From: Pseudothermotoga elfii DSM 9442 = NBRC 107921
Lineage (GTDB): Bacteria > Thermotogota > Thermotogae > Thermotogales > DSM-5069
Direction: 5' to 3'
DNA: 64,000 nt
Assembly (NCBI RefSeq): GCF_000504085.1
Contig: NC_022792.1
Location: forward strand, 1,888,001-1,952,000
Shown: piece after piece, positions 17,862 to 26,852 of the stretch
Position numbering within the stretch: the stretch's first letter is position 1
Layout: each line of letters begins with the position of its first letter
Notes under the pieces: generated by a model
The model's input: the letters and a program-made list of their open reading frames with translations, nothing else
The model's database searches: none
What the model was told of the DNA's origin: nothing
Program-made: the position numbers and the translations under genes

Positions 17862-18837
17862 TGGACCTTTCCTCCAATCCAAAAGCACAAGTAATTGCTG
17901 CCTTATCGTTGAATTTCAGAGTACACTTATCTGTGCTTCTCATGTCTAATCTCGGATTTCCATCTACGATAACAAAGCCTTTTGTTTTTCCAACTTCAAC
18001 GGTATCACTATTCTTGAATATGAACTGTGATAGCAAAAATGGCGATATGGCATCCAATTCTGTTGCCACAATCTTGATAATTGGTTGTTCACTGACAATC
18101 ATTCCTCCCACCATGTTAAGATATGGTGCCCAACACAATTTGCCGGACAAAGCCTTCCCTTTGTGAACATCAACTTTGTGCAAAGGAGAGATTATTATTT
18201 GACCTATCTCAAACGGAATTTTCACGAGTTCTCCATTGATTCTTATTTCAGTTTTTGAAGTTCCAATCTTTGTAGGCGTGGTAGCAATTTTCTGTCCTTT
18301 CAGAAATGCTTTAGCGTCAACTGTGCAAACCTGTCCTCCAACTGTTGAAACTGTGCAATTACTAAATACCACATCATTGAAGGCAACCCCGATTAAATTT
18401 CTATCATCGTATACCTCTACTCCAGCTACTGGCCTTGTAGAGAACTTTCCTAAGTTGAACTTCAACAAATCATCTACACTTTTGAAAGTAACTAAAGGCC
18501 CAGCATTAATAGTTCCTAAAGCCACACCAGCTATCGGTACAAGTTTTCCTGCCAAGTATTGGCCATAAACAACGTCACTCAATGTCCCATCCCCACCAAA
18601 AACTATTACAAAATCAACATTTTGTAAGATACTTCCTGCTATGATAGAGTCTTTTTCAGTACCATATGCGTGCTCTTCACCAACAACACTGTGTGCTATA
18701 CCTTTTGGTAGTAATCTTGAAGTTGCATAAGTGCAGAATAAGTTGTGATGGACAAGTTCCCTTGCTAAAAGATGCCATATTTCATCGAATCCAGCGTATT
18801 TTCCAGATGATGGGTTACATACTATCCCAATCCTCAT
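17839..18837 (-). CDS. ATP-NAD kinase / diacylglycerol-kinase-fold protein
   Basis: 332 aa. The N-terminal strand GIVCNPSSGKYAG and the FVIVFGGDGTLSDVV motif with its GGDGT signature mark the NAD-kinase/lipid-kinase superfamily, closest by eye to the poorly characterised COG3199/AcoX-type group. ALGTINAGPLVTF replaces the usual substrate loop. The substrate is unknown; the company of a PfkB kinase and a glycohydrolase suggests phosphorylation of a sugar- or nucleotide-related intermediate. It overlaps the sorC-type gene by 4 bases and the hydrolase start by 23. Confidence 0.8.
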   Translation of the reverse strand: MRIGIVCNPSSGKYAGFDEIWHLLARELVHHNLFCTYATSRLLPKGIAHSVVGEEHAYGTEKDSIIAGSILQNVDFVIVFGGDGTLSDVVYGQYLAGKLVPIAGVALGTINAGPLVTFKSVDDLLKFNLGKFSTRPVAGVEVYDDRNLIGVAFNDVVFSNCTVSTVGGQVCTVDAKAFLKGQKIATTPTKIGTSKTEIRINGELVKIPFEIGQIIISPLHKVDVHKGKALSGKLCWAPYLNMVGGMIVSEQPIIKIVATELDAISPFLLSQFIFKNSDTVEVGKTKGFVIVDGNPRLDMRSTDKCTLKFNDKAAITCAFGLEERSNERGQDI

Positions 18838-19790
18838 TGTTCCATCACCCGAACTATTTCTCGAGCAGTTCTAATGTCGGTAATTAATATGTTTATAAAC
18901 CTTCCTTTCATGGCAGCACATATTGCTTTTACCTTCTCTTCTCCTCCGGCGATACCGATGACTCGTGGTGTATTTCTTAACTGCTCCAGAGAAATACCCA
19001 AAACATGATCTTGATAGCCTTTGAGTTCACAAGCATTACCATTTTGATCAAAGAATCTTGCTGCTATATCACCGACAGCTGCTTGGCTTACAAGCTTTGT
19101 GACAAAATTTTGTGGGAGTACAGATCTAAAAGCATTCGACAGTGAAATGGGTTCGCCAATTCCTACGACCGCCAGATCGAGTCTGTCCCATAGATCAACA
19201 ATGGTTCGCACACTTTCATTGCTAAGCATATATCTTAAGCTTTCATTATCTTCAAAGAATGCAGGAGCGTGAAGATAGTATCTGTTTGAATGAAATGCGT
19301 CAGCTATCTTTTCAACAAGTGCATTTACTTGATACTCGTATCTGTGTTGCCCTACACCTCCAAGTAGTGGTACAAACACGGTGTTGCTTAACTTCTTTGA
19401 GGTTATCATATGTTCAACTACTTGTGCGAGAGTTCTACCCCAGGAAATACCCACGATCATACCATCTTCAATTACTTTTCCTAAGTAACTTGCACCAGCT
19501 TTGGCTATACTTTCAAGGCGATCTCTGTCTCCTGTGTCAGCGATCACCGTTTCTCGTAAACCAAAAAGTTCCACTATTCTGTTCCCAAGATTTGTACTAT
19601 CGATCTTGTCCTCATGAATCTTTATTTCAACCAACCCGCGCTTACGAGCTTCATTGAGGAGCCTTGAAACCTGGGATCTTGAAACACCGAAGGTTCTTGC
19701 AATTTGTTCTTGTGTGCAGTTTTCTATGTAATACATTTTGCAAATTCTGATCAACTCAGAATCATTTTTCTTTGAATCAGAAGATTTCAT
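18834..19790 (-). CDS. SorC/DeoR-family transcriptional regulator
   Basis: 318 aa. The N-terminal helix-turn-helix is CTQEQIARTFGVSRSQVSRL followed by LNEARKRGLVEI (about residues 25-57). A C-terminal sugar-phosphate-binding domain follows, with the family segments GISWGRTLAQVVEHM, VFVPLLGGVGQ and VVGIGEP. Members usually repress a sugar operon and are released by a phosphorylated sugar. Its place inside the operon implies autoregulation, and the perfect palindrome at 27611-27635 is the obvious candidate operator. It overlaps both neighbours by 4 bases. Confidence 0.92.
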   Translation of the reverse strand: MKSSDSKKNDSELIRICKMYYIENCTQEQIARTFGVSRSQVSRLLNEARKRGLVEIKIHEDKIDSTNLGNRIVELFGLRETVIADTGDRDRLESIAKAGASYLGKVIEDGMIVGISWGRTLAQVVEHMITSKKLSNTVFVPLLGGVGQHRYEYQVNALVEKIADAFHSNRYYLHAPAFFEDNESLRYMLSNESVRTIVDLWDRLDLAVVGIGEPISLSNAFRSVLPQNFVTKLVSQAAVGDIAARFFDQNGNACELKGYQDHVLGISLEQLRNTPRVIGIAGGEEKVKAICAAMKGRFINILITDIRTAREIVRVMEQ

Positions 19791-20620
19791 TGAGTCACCT
19801 CCACGAAGTCATAGGACAGATTTGCCCCATATTTCTGGATAACTTTTGCTGCCCAATTATGAGCAATTTCAATTGCAGTAAAAATGTCTCCTGTACGACT
19901 CAATGAAAATACCAATCCACTTACAAATGCATCCCCTGCACCAGTTGTATCAACAATATTATCAACACTATGGACAGCAAATTCTCTTACGAGTGTACCT
20001 TGATAGTACAACTTCGTTGGATTTTCACCACTTGTAACGATAACCCACTGGCTGATTTCATTGCATTTTCTGATTTTTGACGCTTCGTTCGCTGAAAGTA
20101 CAGTGATTGATGAAAAATTAGCCACTTTTCTTATTTCATTTTCTCCAAAATATAAACCACAACCGCCTGGCACATATATTTTCAACCTTGCACTGCTCTG
20201 TAAAGCTCTGAGGGCTTCTGAAGGAATCGAATCTGCAACACATACAACGTCATATTCATCATATCTTGTGTCACCATCCGAATGGAAAAGTGCATTTCCA
20301 CCAAGAGAGATAATTCTTCTACGTCCCTCTTTGTCAAGTAGAATAATGGTTGAGGCAGTTTTTCCTTCTGATAAACAATGAACCTGAATACCCATCTTGT
20401 TTAAAGAATGCATTATAAAAGTTGCTACGTCATCTTTTCCGATTCCACAGAAGAGATGAGTTTCGCAACCGTTCAAGGCGAGGTTGATAGCAATGTTGGC
20501 GCCGCAACCACCAATTGTATGAAACTCTTTTAATGCAAAAACCATTGAATCGTCCTCAGGAAAAGATTCAACAAGTATATAGTGATCCAAAGCAACGGCA
20601 CCAAGCACTGCTATTCTCAT
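19787..20620 (-). CDS. PfkB-family carbohydrate/nucleoside kinase
   Basis: 277 aa from ATG 20620 (MRIAVLGAVALDHYI), which overlaps the upstream permease stop by one base (TAATG); AAAGGAG lies 8 bases before. The N-terminal signature GGCGANIAINLALNG and the C-terminal catalytic motif DTTGAGDAFVSGLVF, with its Asp base, are intact. The PfkB family phosphorylates sugars such as ribose, fructose and tagatose-6-P, and nucleosides. The substrate cannot be read from sequence. In E. coli, YegV is the PfkB kinase beside YegU, which parallels this arrangement. Confidence 0.92.
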   Translation of the reverse strand: MRIAVLGAVALDHYILVESFPEDDSMVFALKEFHTIGGCGANIAINLALNGCETHLFCGIGKDDVATFIMHSLNKMGIQVHCLSEGKTASTIILLDKEGRRRIISLGGNALFHSDGDTRYDEYDVVCVADSIPSEALRALQSSARLKIYVPGGCGLYFGENEIRKVANFSSITVLSANEASKIRKCNEISQWVIVTSGENPTKLYYQGTLVREFAVHSVDNIVDTTGAGDAFVSGLVFSLSRTGDIFTAIEIAHNWAAKVIQKYGANLSYDFVEVTQ

Positions 20621-21447
20621 TACTTGATGGCTCCTTTCGTTAATCCGCTGACAAGGTATTTCTGAAAGGCCAAGAAGATGCAAATTGGTGGCAATGTGCA
20701 AAGAAGGGACGCTGCACAGAGATAACCCCATTCAACCGCTCCACCCGTACCAAGGAATCTTGCAAGAAGGAGAGGCAATGTATAACGCGATCTGTCTTGA
20801 AGTAGCACTAATGCAAAGAAGAATTCATTCCAAGCGAGCATGAAAGCGAATGTCCCAACAGCAATTAATCCTGGGACAGCCATTGGTATTACAATAGTCA
20901 ACAACGCTCGACTCCTCGTGCAACCATCTATCATAGCGGCTTCTTCAATAGATACTGGGATCTGATCAAAGTATCCCTTTAGCAACCAAGAACAAAAGGG
21001 TATTGTAAACGAAAGGTAGAGTATAACAAGACCCGAGAGAGAATTCATCAAATTCAAGTTTTTCAAAAGACTTGTAAATCCAACTGCCATCAGAACACCA
21101 GGAAATGCTTGTGAAGCGAGTAACCATATTACCAGCTGACGTTTCCCAACAAAGGAAAACCTTGATATAGCATAGCCAGCAGGAACCGTTGTACAAAGGC
21201 AAAGAACAACTGTACATGCCGTGGTCATCAAACTATTTCGGAAATTGGTTCCAAAGTCCATTTTTCTGAATATATAAGAGAAGTTCCCCGTATAGAAGGT
21301 TTTCGGTAATCCCATAGGTTCTCTGAGGATTTCTGCAGTGCTTCTGAATGAGTTACTGAAAAGTAAGAAAAGTGGAGATAGGATTATTAGAACCACCAAG
21401 AGAGCCATTATGTTTGCTACGATTACATAGGATTTCTTCCGTTTCAT
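20620..21447 (-). CDS. Carbohydrate ABC transporter permease (MalG-type)
   Basis: 275 aa, six membrane segments. The ATPase-contacting EAA loop reads EEAAMIDGCTRSRALLTIVI, and the last residues GLTKGAIK match the MalG-type C-terminus (GLTxGAVK). It pairs with the MalF-type protein encoded just upstream, overlapping by 4 bases. No ATPase gene is in the operon, so a shared MsmK/MalK-like ATPase elsewhere is expected. Confidence 0.93.
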   Translation of the reverse strand: MKRKKSYVIVANIMALLVVLIILSPLFLLFSNSFRSTAEILREPMGLPKTFYTGNFSYIFRKMDFGTNFRNSLMTTACTVVLCLCTTVPAGYAISRFSFVGKRQLVIWLLASQAFPGVLMAVGFTSLLKNLNLMNSLSGLVILYLSFTIPFCSWLLKGYFDQIPVSIEEAAMIDGCTRSRALLTIVIPMAVPGLIAVGTFAFMLAWNEFFFALVLLQDRSRYTLPLLLARFLGTGGAVEWGYLCAASLLCTLPPICIFLAFQKYLVSGLTKGAIK

Positions 21448-22325
21448 TCCCTTTCCACCTCTTTGAGCAACATTTTTACATAAACAGAAACTGGTATAAG
21501 CAAGATCACTAAAGAGATAACACCTATCGCTGCTCCATAACCCTTTTGATAATACGCAAATGCATTCTGATATCCGTAGAGAGAGAGTATCAATGATGAG
21601 TTTCCAGGACCACCATTTGTCAAAACAAATACCACATCGAACATATTAAAGGTCCATATGCACATGAGTGTTAATATGACCGAAATAACACTCTTCATCA
21701 TTGGTAGTGTTATGTGAAAAAAACTCTGAACAGAATCAGCACCATCTATCTGAGCCGCTTCATAGATATCAGATGGAATGGCTTGGAGCCCAGCCAGGAG
21801 CATAATTGTCATGAAAGGTAGGCCAAGCCAAATGTTAACAGCAATGCACGCCATCAGAGAATACCCTGGTGTTATTAACCATGAAGGAGGATTCGACATC
21901 AATCCAGTAGCTTTCAGAAACGCGTTCAATGGGCCTTCTGTGGACAGAATATATCTCCAGATTAAACCTGCAACGACAGGTGGGGTCGCCCAAGGTAAGA
22001 GTATAAGACCACGATAGAGATTCCTCATCTTTACACATTTCATGTTCATGAGTAGAGCTATTGCCATACCAATAATAAACTCTGAGCCAACACAACTCAC
22101 AACCCATATAATATTATTTTTCAAACTTGACCAGAAAAGGTCATCCTCAAAAAGTGTGACAAAATTATCTATACCAACAAATCTCTCTTTACCAGCAAAA
22201 ATACTCCCGCCATAAAGACTAGACATCATACCCTGCACGAAGGGATAGACACTCACAATCGATATGATCAATATAAGTGGAAATAAGTATTGAAGAGCTT
22301 TTTTCGTGTCTCCCAAAGAATTCAT
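21444..22325 (-). CDS. Carbohydrate ABC transporter permease (MalF-type)
   Basis: 293 aa with six membrane segments. The EAA loop is YEAAQIDGADSVQSFFHITL, and the pre-EAA segment GLQAIPSDI is typical of the CUT1 sugar-importer family. It lies 19 bases after the binding-protein gene and overlaps the second permease by 4 bases. CUT1 systems generally import di- or oligosaccharides, glycosides or glycerol phosphates. Confidence 0.93.
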   Translation of the reverse strand: MNSLGDTKKALQYLFPLILIISIVSVYPFVQGMMSSLYGGSIFAGKERFVGIDNFVTLFEDDLFWSSLKNNIIWVVSCVGSEFIIGMAIALLMNMKCVKMRNLYRGLILLPWATPPVVAGLIWRYILSTEGPLNAFLKATGLMSNPPSWLITPGYSLMACIAVNIWLGLPFMTIMLLAGLQAIPSDIYEAAQIDGADSVQSFFHITLPMMKSVISVILTLMCIWTFNMFDVVFVLTNGGPGNSSLILSLYGYQNAFAYYQKGYGAAIGVISLVILLIPVSVYVKMLLKEVERE

Positions 22326-22344
22326 TTTTTATACTCCTTCCCGA

Positions 22345-23598
22345 CTATCTCAGGCCAAGTTGTTTCAACAAAGCATTTCCCTTTACTTCGATCTCTTTGT
22401 ACGCATCTTGCGTACTTAATTTGCCAAGAATGACTTTTTCAAGTGTTGGTGCCAATATTTTCCATTCAAAGGTGTAAAAACCAGGCATAGGTGGTTTCAC
22501 ATTCTTAGCATATTTCAAGAGTTCGTAAGCATAATTCCAGTCATATTTGGGTTCCGAGAATCTTGAATCTTGCAAAGCACTATTTCTCATCGGGAATAAC
22601 CAGTCTTTGTAACTTATATCCGCAGAATTCTTTGTGTTTGTGAAAAATCGAATGAATTCAAAAGCTTCCTTTTTGTATTTACTTGCTTTTGATATACCTA
22701 TTCCTTGTGGATCGGCAGCGTTAGTCATATTTTCTCCCTTTTTGATCCACATCAATCCCCACTCGAAGTTCTTACTGGCTGATTCTGAAAGCAATCGACG
22801 ATTCCAACAACCAAAGACAACCATTGCGTATGTTTCATTTAAGAAGCCTTGCATCAAGGAAGTATAATCAATGCTAATTACATCACTAGGCATGACTTTG
22901 TGTTTTGTTATCAGTGAAAGATAATAATCTATAGCTTCCCTGGCTTTATCATCGATCTCAACTTTCCAATGTCCCTTTTCATCTGTCTGAAGTACTTTTC
23001 CCCCGTTTTGCTCTATCAAAGTCCAGTGAAATCTTTCCATAAGTGGTGCAAGTAATCCCCAAGTCTTTCCATTTGTTTTTTGCACTATTTGTGTAGCTAT
23101 TTCTACTAATTGATCCCAGGTCACTATTCTATCACTTGGTAGATCAATACCAAGTTCTCTGAAAAGCTTCCTATTGTAGAAAATTACTTGACTTTCTCTA
23201 CACCAAGGTATTCCAAAGATATTGCCTTTCTCATCCATACAATCACGCCAGGCATCATTAGGTATATCTTTCAGTATCTCATTATCTATAAATTTGTTTA
23301 ATGGTTCGACAAACCCCATCAATCCAAATTCCCTAAATTTCTCAGCATCGGTATGGAAAATGTCAGGAGCCGTTCCTGCACCAAAGTTAGTTAACAAGTA
23401 CTGATCAGATGTTTCCCATGTTCCCCAAACTATTTCTACTTGTACATCAGGATTAGACTCGTTCCACTCATCAACAATGTCAAATACTTGATCAACTGCA
23501 CCAGGTTGCCATGCCAAGCAGTAGAATTTAAGCTTGACTGAGGCAAGGAGAGTTATAGAAATTGTTATCATTAACAAGATTGCAGACACTTTTCTCAT
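22345..23598 (-). CDS. Extracellular sugar-type solute-binding protein (CUT1)
   Basis: 417 aa. Signal peptide MRKVSAILLMITISITLLAS, then a mature protein beginning KLKFYCLAWQPGAVDQVFDI. Family 1 solute-binding features include the NFGAGTAPDIFHTDAEKF segment and the C-terminal KILAPTLEKVILGKLSTQDA. AAAAGGGGGAA precedes the ATG. It delivers the ligand to the two permeases that follow; the ligand is unknown. Confidence 0.92.
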   Translation of the reverse strand: MRKVSAILLMITISITLLASVKLKFYCLAWQPGAVDQVFDIVDEWNESNPDVQVEIVWGTWETSDQYLLTNFGAGTAPDIFHTDAEKFREFGLMGFVEPLNKFIDNEILKDIPNDAWRDCMDEKGNIFGIPWCRESQVIFYNRKLFRELGIDLPSDRIVTWDQLVEIATQIVQKTNGKTWGLLAPLMERFHWTLIEQNGGKVLQTDEKGHWKVEIDDKAREAIDYYLSLITKHKVMPSDVISIDYTSLMQGFLNETYAMVVFGCWNRRLLSESASKNFEWGLMWIKKGENMTNAADPQGIGISKASKYKKEAFEFIRFFTNTKNSADISYKDWLFPMRNSALQDSRFSEPKYDWNYAYELLKYAKNVKPPMPGFYTFEWKILAPTLEKVILGKLSTQDAYKEIEVKGNALLKQLGLR

Positions 23599-23638
23599 AA
23601 TTATTCCCCCTTTTCAGTAAAAATTCCAAAATCATCGA

Positions 23639-24646
23639 TCAAGATATTCTCACAACTATCTTCAGGTTACTGGGATTTGCTGCTGCTTGAAATGCCTTCT
23701 CTATCTCATTCAGATTGAATTCACCCGTGATCAGCTTTACATACATATTCTGGTGTATTTTCAATTCTTGGAATGCATTTCTGAAATCCTGATCAGAAAA
23801 ACCAAAACTTCCTATGAGATCGATTTCATCGTAATGTATATAATATGGATCAATAGAGAGTCGTGAAGACCTTGACATTCCTCCAAATAATTCAATCTTG
23901 CCGCCAGGTTTAACACAGTTGAAAGCTTCTATTACTGCATCTGTTGAATCATTAGCAACTATGATGTGGTCAAATTTACCCATTTTGGATGAGAAATCTG
24001 TAAGTGAAACCATGTTCACGTTAATAGTCTCAAATTTCATGGTTTGCGCTAGTGCTAGTCTGTTTTCATTTATTTCAGACAGAAAGACTTGGTTATTCCT
24101 GTTTCTGAGAAGAATGCTTGCAAGTATTCCCATTGGTCCGGCACCAATTACGAGGATTCTTTCTTGTTCTCTGGGTTTGATTCTTTCAATTCCATGAATT
24201 ACACATGCAAGAGGTTCTGTAAGTGTTGCTATTGCATCATTGATCTCCATGTCAACTTCAGCCATAGTTCTTCTGATTAGTCCAGTTGGCACAACCAAGT
24301 ATTCAACAAATGCCCCATTGATCCAGATTTTGTTTCTGCAGAGTTCAGAGAATCCTTTTTTACAGAATTCACATTCGCCACATCCTAAATAAGGTGGGAT
24401 CGCAAATTTCCTTCCAAGCAATTCATTATCAGCCACTGTATTTACCTTTACTACAGTGCCCACTACTTCGTGTCCAAGAATACAAGGTGGTCGAAAAAGA
24501 GGATGTCCACGTTTATAAGTTTTAATATCTGTACCACAAATTCCAACAACTTCGACTCTTAGAAGGACTTCGTCATCAGTCAAAACTGGATTACTAACTT
24601 CTTCTATCTCTATTTTTCCAATCTCTTTGTAAATAGCTGCTTTCAC
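23639..24646 (-). CDS. Zinc-dependent medium-chain dehydrogenase (sorbitol/threonine dehydrogenase-like)
   Basis: 335 aa. Catalytic-zinc residues appear in GICGTDIKTYKRGHP and GHEVVG, and structural-zinc cysteines in GCGECEFCKKGFSELC. The cofactor fold is marked by LVIGAGPMGILASILL followed by the acidic FLSEINENR, which favours NAD(H). It likely oxidises a polyol or sugar alcohol, or reduces a keto-sugar, in the operon's pathway. GGAAGG lies before the ATG. A hairpin precedes the gene at 24690-24709. Confidence 0.9.
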   Translation of the reverse strand: MKAAIYKEIGKIEIEEVSNPVLTDDEVLLRVEVVGICGTDIKTYKRGHPLFRPPCILGHEVVGTVVKVNTVADNELLGRKFAIPPYLGCGECEFCKKGFSELCRNKIWINGAFVEYLVVPTGLIRRTMAEVDMEINDAIATLTEPLACVIHGIERIKPREQERILVIGAGPMGILASILLRNRNNQVFLSEINENRLALAQTMKFETINVNMVSLTDFSSKMGKFDHIIVANDSTDAVIEAFNCVKPGGKIELFGGMSRSSRLSIDPYYIHYDEIDLIGSFGFSDQDFRNAFQELKIHQNMYVKLITGEFNLNEIEKAFQAAANPSNLKIVVRIS

Positions 24647-24689
24647 TTTCCTTCCACCCTTCCATGAAACACGTATTAGTTAATAGATA

Positions 24690-24709
24690 CGGGGGCATGG
24701 ATACCCCCG
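24690..24709 (-). other. Intercistronic hairpin in the catabolic operon
   Basis: A 6-bp GC stem CGGGGG / CCCCCG with an 8-base loop lies in the 73-base gap between the SUOX-like gene and the dehydrogenase gene, the widest gap in the operon. No U-tract follows on the minus strand, so a full terminator is unlikely. A partial terminator or an mRNA-stabilising stem that lowers or sets the ratio of distal genes fits better. Confidence 0.5.
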
Positions 24710-24719
24710 CATCTTCTTA

Positions 24720-25202
24720 CTACATCTCAACTCTTATTTCTATTACCCACCACGCCCAGTTTTCCTTAGGATAGATTTTTTCAATCTCTGGGTAAGTGGT
24801 CACAGGGAATACCAATTTCAGTGGTCCACCTTGATTTTGAGGCAAATCTTTTCCTTTGTTGGCATATGCTAATATTATTGGATACAACTTAGCGTCGTTG
24901 ACGGTAACTGTAAATTCTTTTTTGTCAGAACAGACGAGAATGATTTTCTTTGCATTTGTCGGATAGCCCACATAATTGAGCAAATCAATTAGACTTATCC
25001 CTTGGTAGAAGCATTCTCCCATCCAAGGATCCTGAACGACATAAGTTGTTCCAGCCATTTTTTTAAGCTCCTCAAGTGTGAAGGCATAGCCATCTTCAGT
25101 GTTTTTTAGAGCTATAATACCTTTGGCTGTGAGTACTGTGTCTGCAAAGAGAACCCCAGTACAGAGTGCGATAAGAACAATCAAGAAGACCTGTTTTTTC
25201 AT
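24720..25202 (-). CDS. Exported SUOX-fold (oxidoreductase molybdopterin-binding-like) protein
   Basis: 160 aa from ATG 25202 (MKKQVFLIVLIALCTGVLFA, a signal peptide) behind GGAGGGAAGG; an in-frame TTG 45 bases upstream would spoil the signal. The mature part resembles the small SUOX-like domain: TLEELKKM, YQGISLIDLLNYVG, the run GPLKLVFPV and the final WWVIEIRVEM. The part of sulfite oxidases holding the Moco-binding Cys is absent, so Moco binding is doubtful; a ligand- or partner-binding role is possible. It follows the exported phosphoesterase after 22 bases. Confidence 0.7.
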   Translation of the reverse strand: MKKQVFLIVLIALCTGVLFADTVLTAKGIIALKNTEDGYAFTLEELKKMAGTTYVVQDPWMGECFYQGISLIDLLNYVGYPTNAKKIILVCSDKKEFTVTVNDAKLYPIILAYANKGKDLPQNQGGPLKLVFPVTTYPEIEKIYPKENWAWWVIEIRVEM

Positions 25203-25224
25203 TTTCCTTCCCTCCCATCTGTAT

Positions 25225-26841
25225 TTATCTCTGGATGATCCCTTCATCCAGATGAATTCTTAGTGGATCAGCGACAACCCAAGGATCTCTTACTACACCC
25301 GTGAGGCTGTACATTGCTGAATCGGAAATCGTATTCGATATATTGGGATTACTAAATTTGACCATCATGCCATCCGTTCCATCATAGAAAGAAACTACAG
25401 AACCGGATTTAGCTACAAACTTAGCATTGTCAACCGTAACCAGTTTTCCAAGAAAGCACTCGGGGTAATCTTTGAGAATCTTAAATGTTATACTTCTATT
25501 ACTAACCCAGAAGCTCTTCCGTTTCTCTACTTGAGTTTCGGTATCTTTAAAGACAAATTCGTGCATTCCTTGAGCCAGATTAGTTAGATTCAAACGATAA
25601 AGATACTCCACCCAGTTGTCTTTGTTCACAATAATTGGTTTAAAGGAAAGCTCTTTGCCATCAATGGAAATTGCTACATTTGAAATAAATTTCGAAGTGA
25701 CAACTCTGATGGGTACAAGCCCTGATAATACACCTTCGAAAGGAAATTCCAACCAGATTGAGAGATCTTCATTGATGTTGATATAAGCATAGTTCAAAAC
25801 ATTTCTACAAGTTTCAAACAGCACGTAGCCAAATTCGTCTCCGGATGGGGAAGGTCCTTCCCACCAAGCACCACATACTGCTCCACAAGTAAGCTCCAAA
25901 TAGGGATAGTCAGATAGTTTTATCATTGTATGCCAATGACCCGAGATATGAGCGGTTATCTGATAATCAATGAACAGTTTTTTGAGTTCTCTGTTGTTTT
26001 CGGAGTCAGTCAGGTCATAAAGTGGTTCATGAGAGAAAACTACTATTGGTTGATTGTTTGGTACCAAAGTTAAGTCCTTTTCCAACCATTTGAGTTGAAC
26101 GGAATCAATTTCATATTTAAGTGAGCCACGGTCTGATAGATGTATGTCGAGAACGATAAAGTGAATACCAGATCTGTTAAAAGAATAATATCTTGGACCA
26201 AAAGTTGCTTCGAAAATCCCAGTTGGTCTTTCAGCCTTACTTTTGAATTCATGGTTCCCAATCGCATAGAAGACATCGGCCTTTATTCTATTCATATAGG
26301 AAGCGACTCGTCCAAGCTGATCTTTAGCTGATTGATCATCGATGTCTCTGATACTTGCTCCAATGTCTCCAAGTACTAATACGAAGGAGAGTTCCTGTTT
26401 GTTCAGACTCTGTATCAATTTTTCCAAGTACTTGTCTGCATTATATTTCATCGAGCGATCTGTCAAAGCCTTTGAGAATGCTTCGGGATTCTCCGCATAA
26501 TGAATATCACTTACCACGGCAAAAGTTCTACTGAAATGAGATTTGGTGAGTGCAAATAAAATTTGTCTCTCATTAGTTGAAGAGTACCACTTTCTGCAAG
26601 CATATTCATCAGGTAATATTATGAAAATAAAAGGTTCGTTAGTATCTAAAAAGAAATCTCCATCTTCATTTGTTGCAACTATTTCTCGTCCATCGGATAC
26701 ATAACAATTTGGCAATCCTATCTCGTCTTCATCAAAGATGCCATTGGCATTTGAGTCCAGAAACACTTTTCCACTGATTGCATGAACTGTAGTAAACGTT
26801 AAGACAGCAATTAACCAAAAAATCGTAAGACATTTCTTCAT
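25225..26841 (-). CDS. Exported calcineurin-like metallophosphoesterase
   Basis: 538 aa from ATG 26841, preceded by AGGGGGGAA. Signal peptide MKKCLTIFWLIAVLTFTTVHA. An N-terminal Metallophos_N/SdrD-like domain (GKVFLDSNANGIFDEDEIG) is followed by a phosphoesterase domain with all metal motifs: SDIH (112-114), GDI (158-160), GNHE (195-198), FSHEP and SGHWH. The C-terminal about 100 aa (GKLVTVDNAKF, FYDGTDGMMVKF, LTGVVRD) look like an OB fold of the type seen in extracellular nucleases and nucleotidases. It is likely to dephosphorylate a nucleotide or phosphodiester outside the cytoplasm; the substrate is inferred, not shown. Confidence 0.85.
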   Translation of the reverse strand: MKKCLTIFWLIAVLTFTTVHAISGKVFLDSNANGIFDEDEIGLPNCYVSDGREIVATNEDGDFFLDTNEPFIFIILPDEYACRKWYSSTNERQILFALTKSHFSRTFAVVSDIHYAENPEAFSKALTDRSMKYNADKYLEKLIQSLNKQELSFVLVLGDIGASIRDIDDQSAKDQLGRVASYMNRIKADVFYAIGNHEFKSKAERPTGIFEATFGPRYYSFNRSGIHFIVLDIHLSDRGSLKYEIDSVQLKWLEKDLTLVPNNQPIVVFSHEPLYDLTDSENNRELKKLFIDYQITAHISGHWHTMIKLSDYPYLELTCGAVCGAWWEGPSPSGDEFGYVLFETCRNVLNYAYININEDLSIWLEFPFEGVLSGLVPIRVVTSKFISNVAISIDGKELSFKPIIVNKDNWVEYLYRLNLTNLAQGMHEFVFKDTETQVEKRKSFWVSNRSITFKILKDYPECFLGKLVTVDNAKFVAKSGSVVSFYDGTDGMMVKFSNPNISNTISDSAMYSLTGVVRDPWVVADPLRIHLDEGIIQR

Positions 26842-26852
26842 TTTGTTCCCCC

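Noticed and set aside
24690-24709. Hairpin as a full terminator splitting the catabolic operon in two
   Set aside because: There is no U-tract after the stem on the minus strand and no convincing promoter before the dehydrogenase gene, so a read-through or processing element is more likely.
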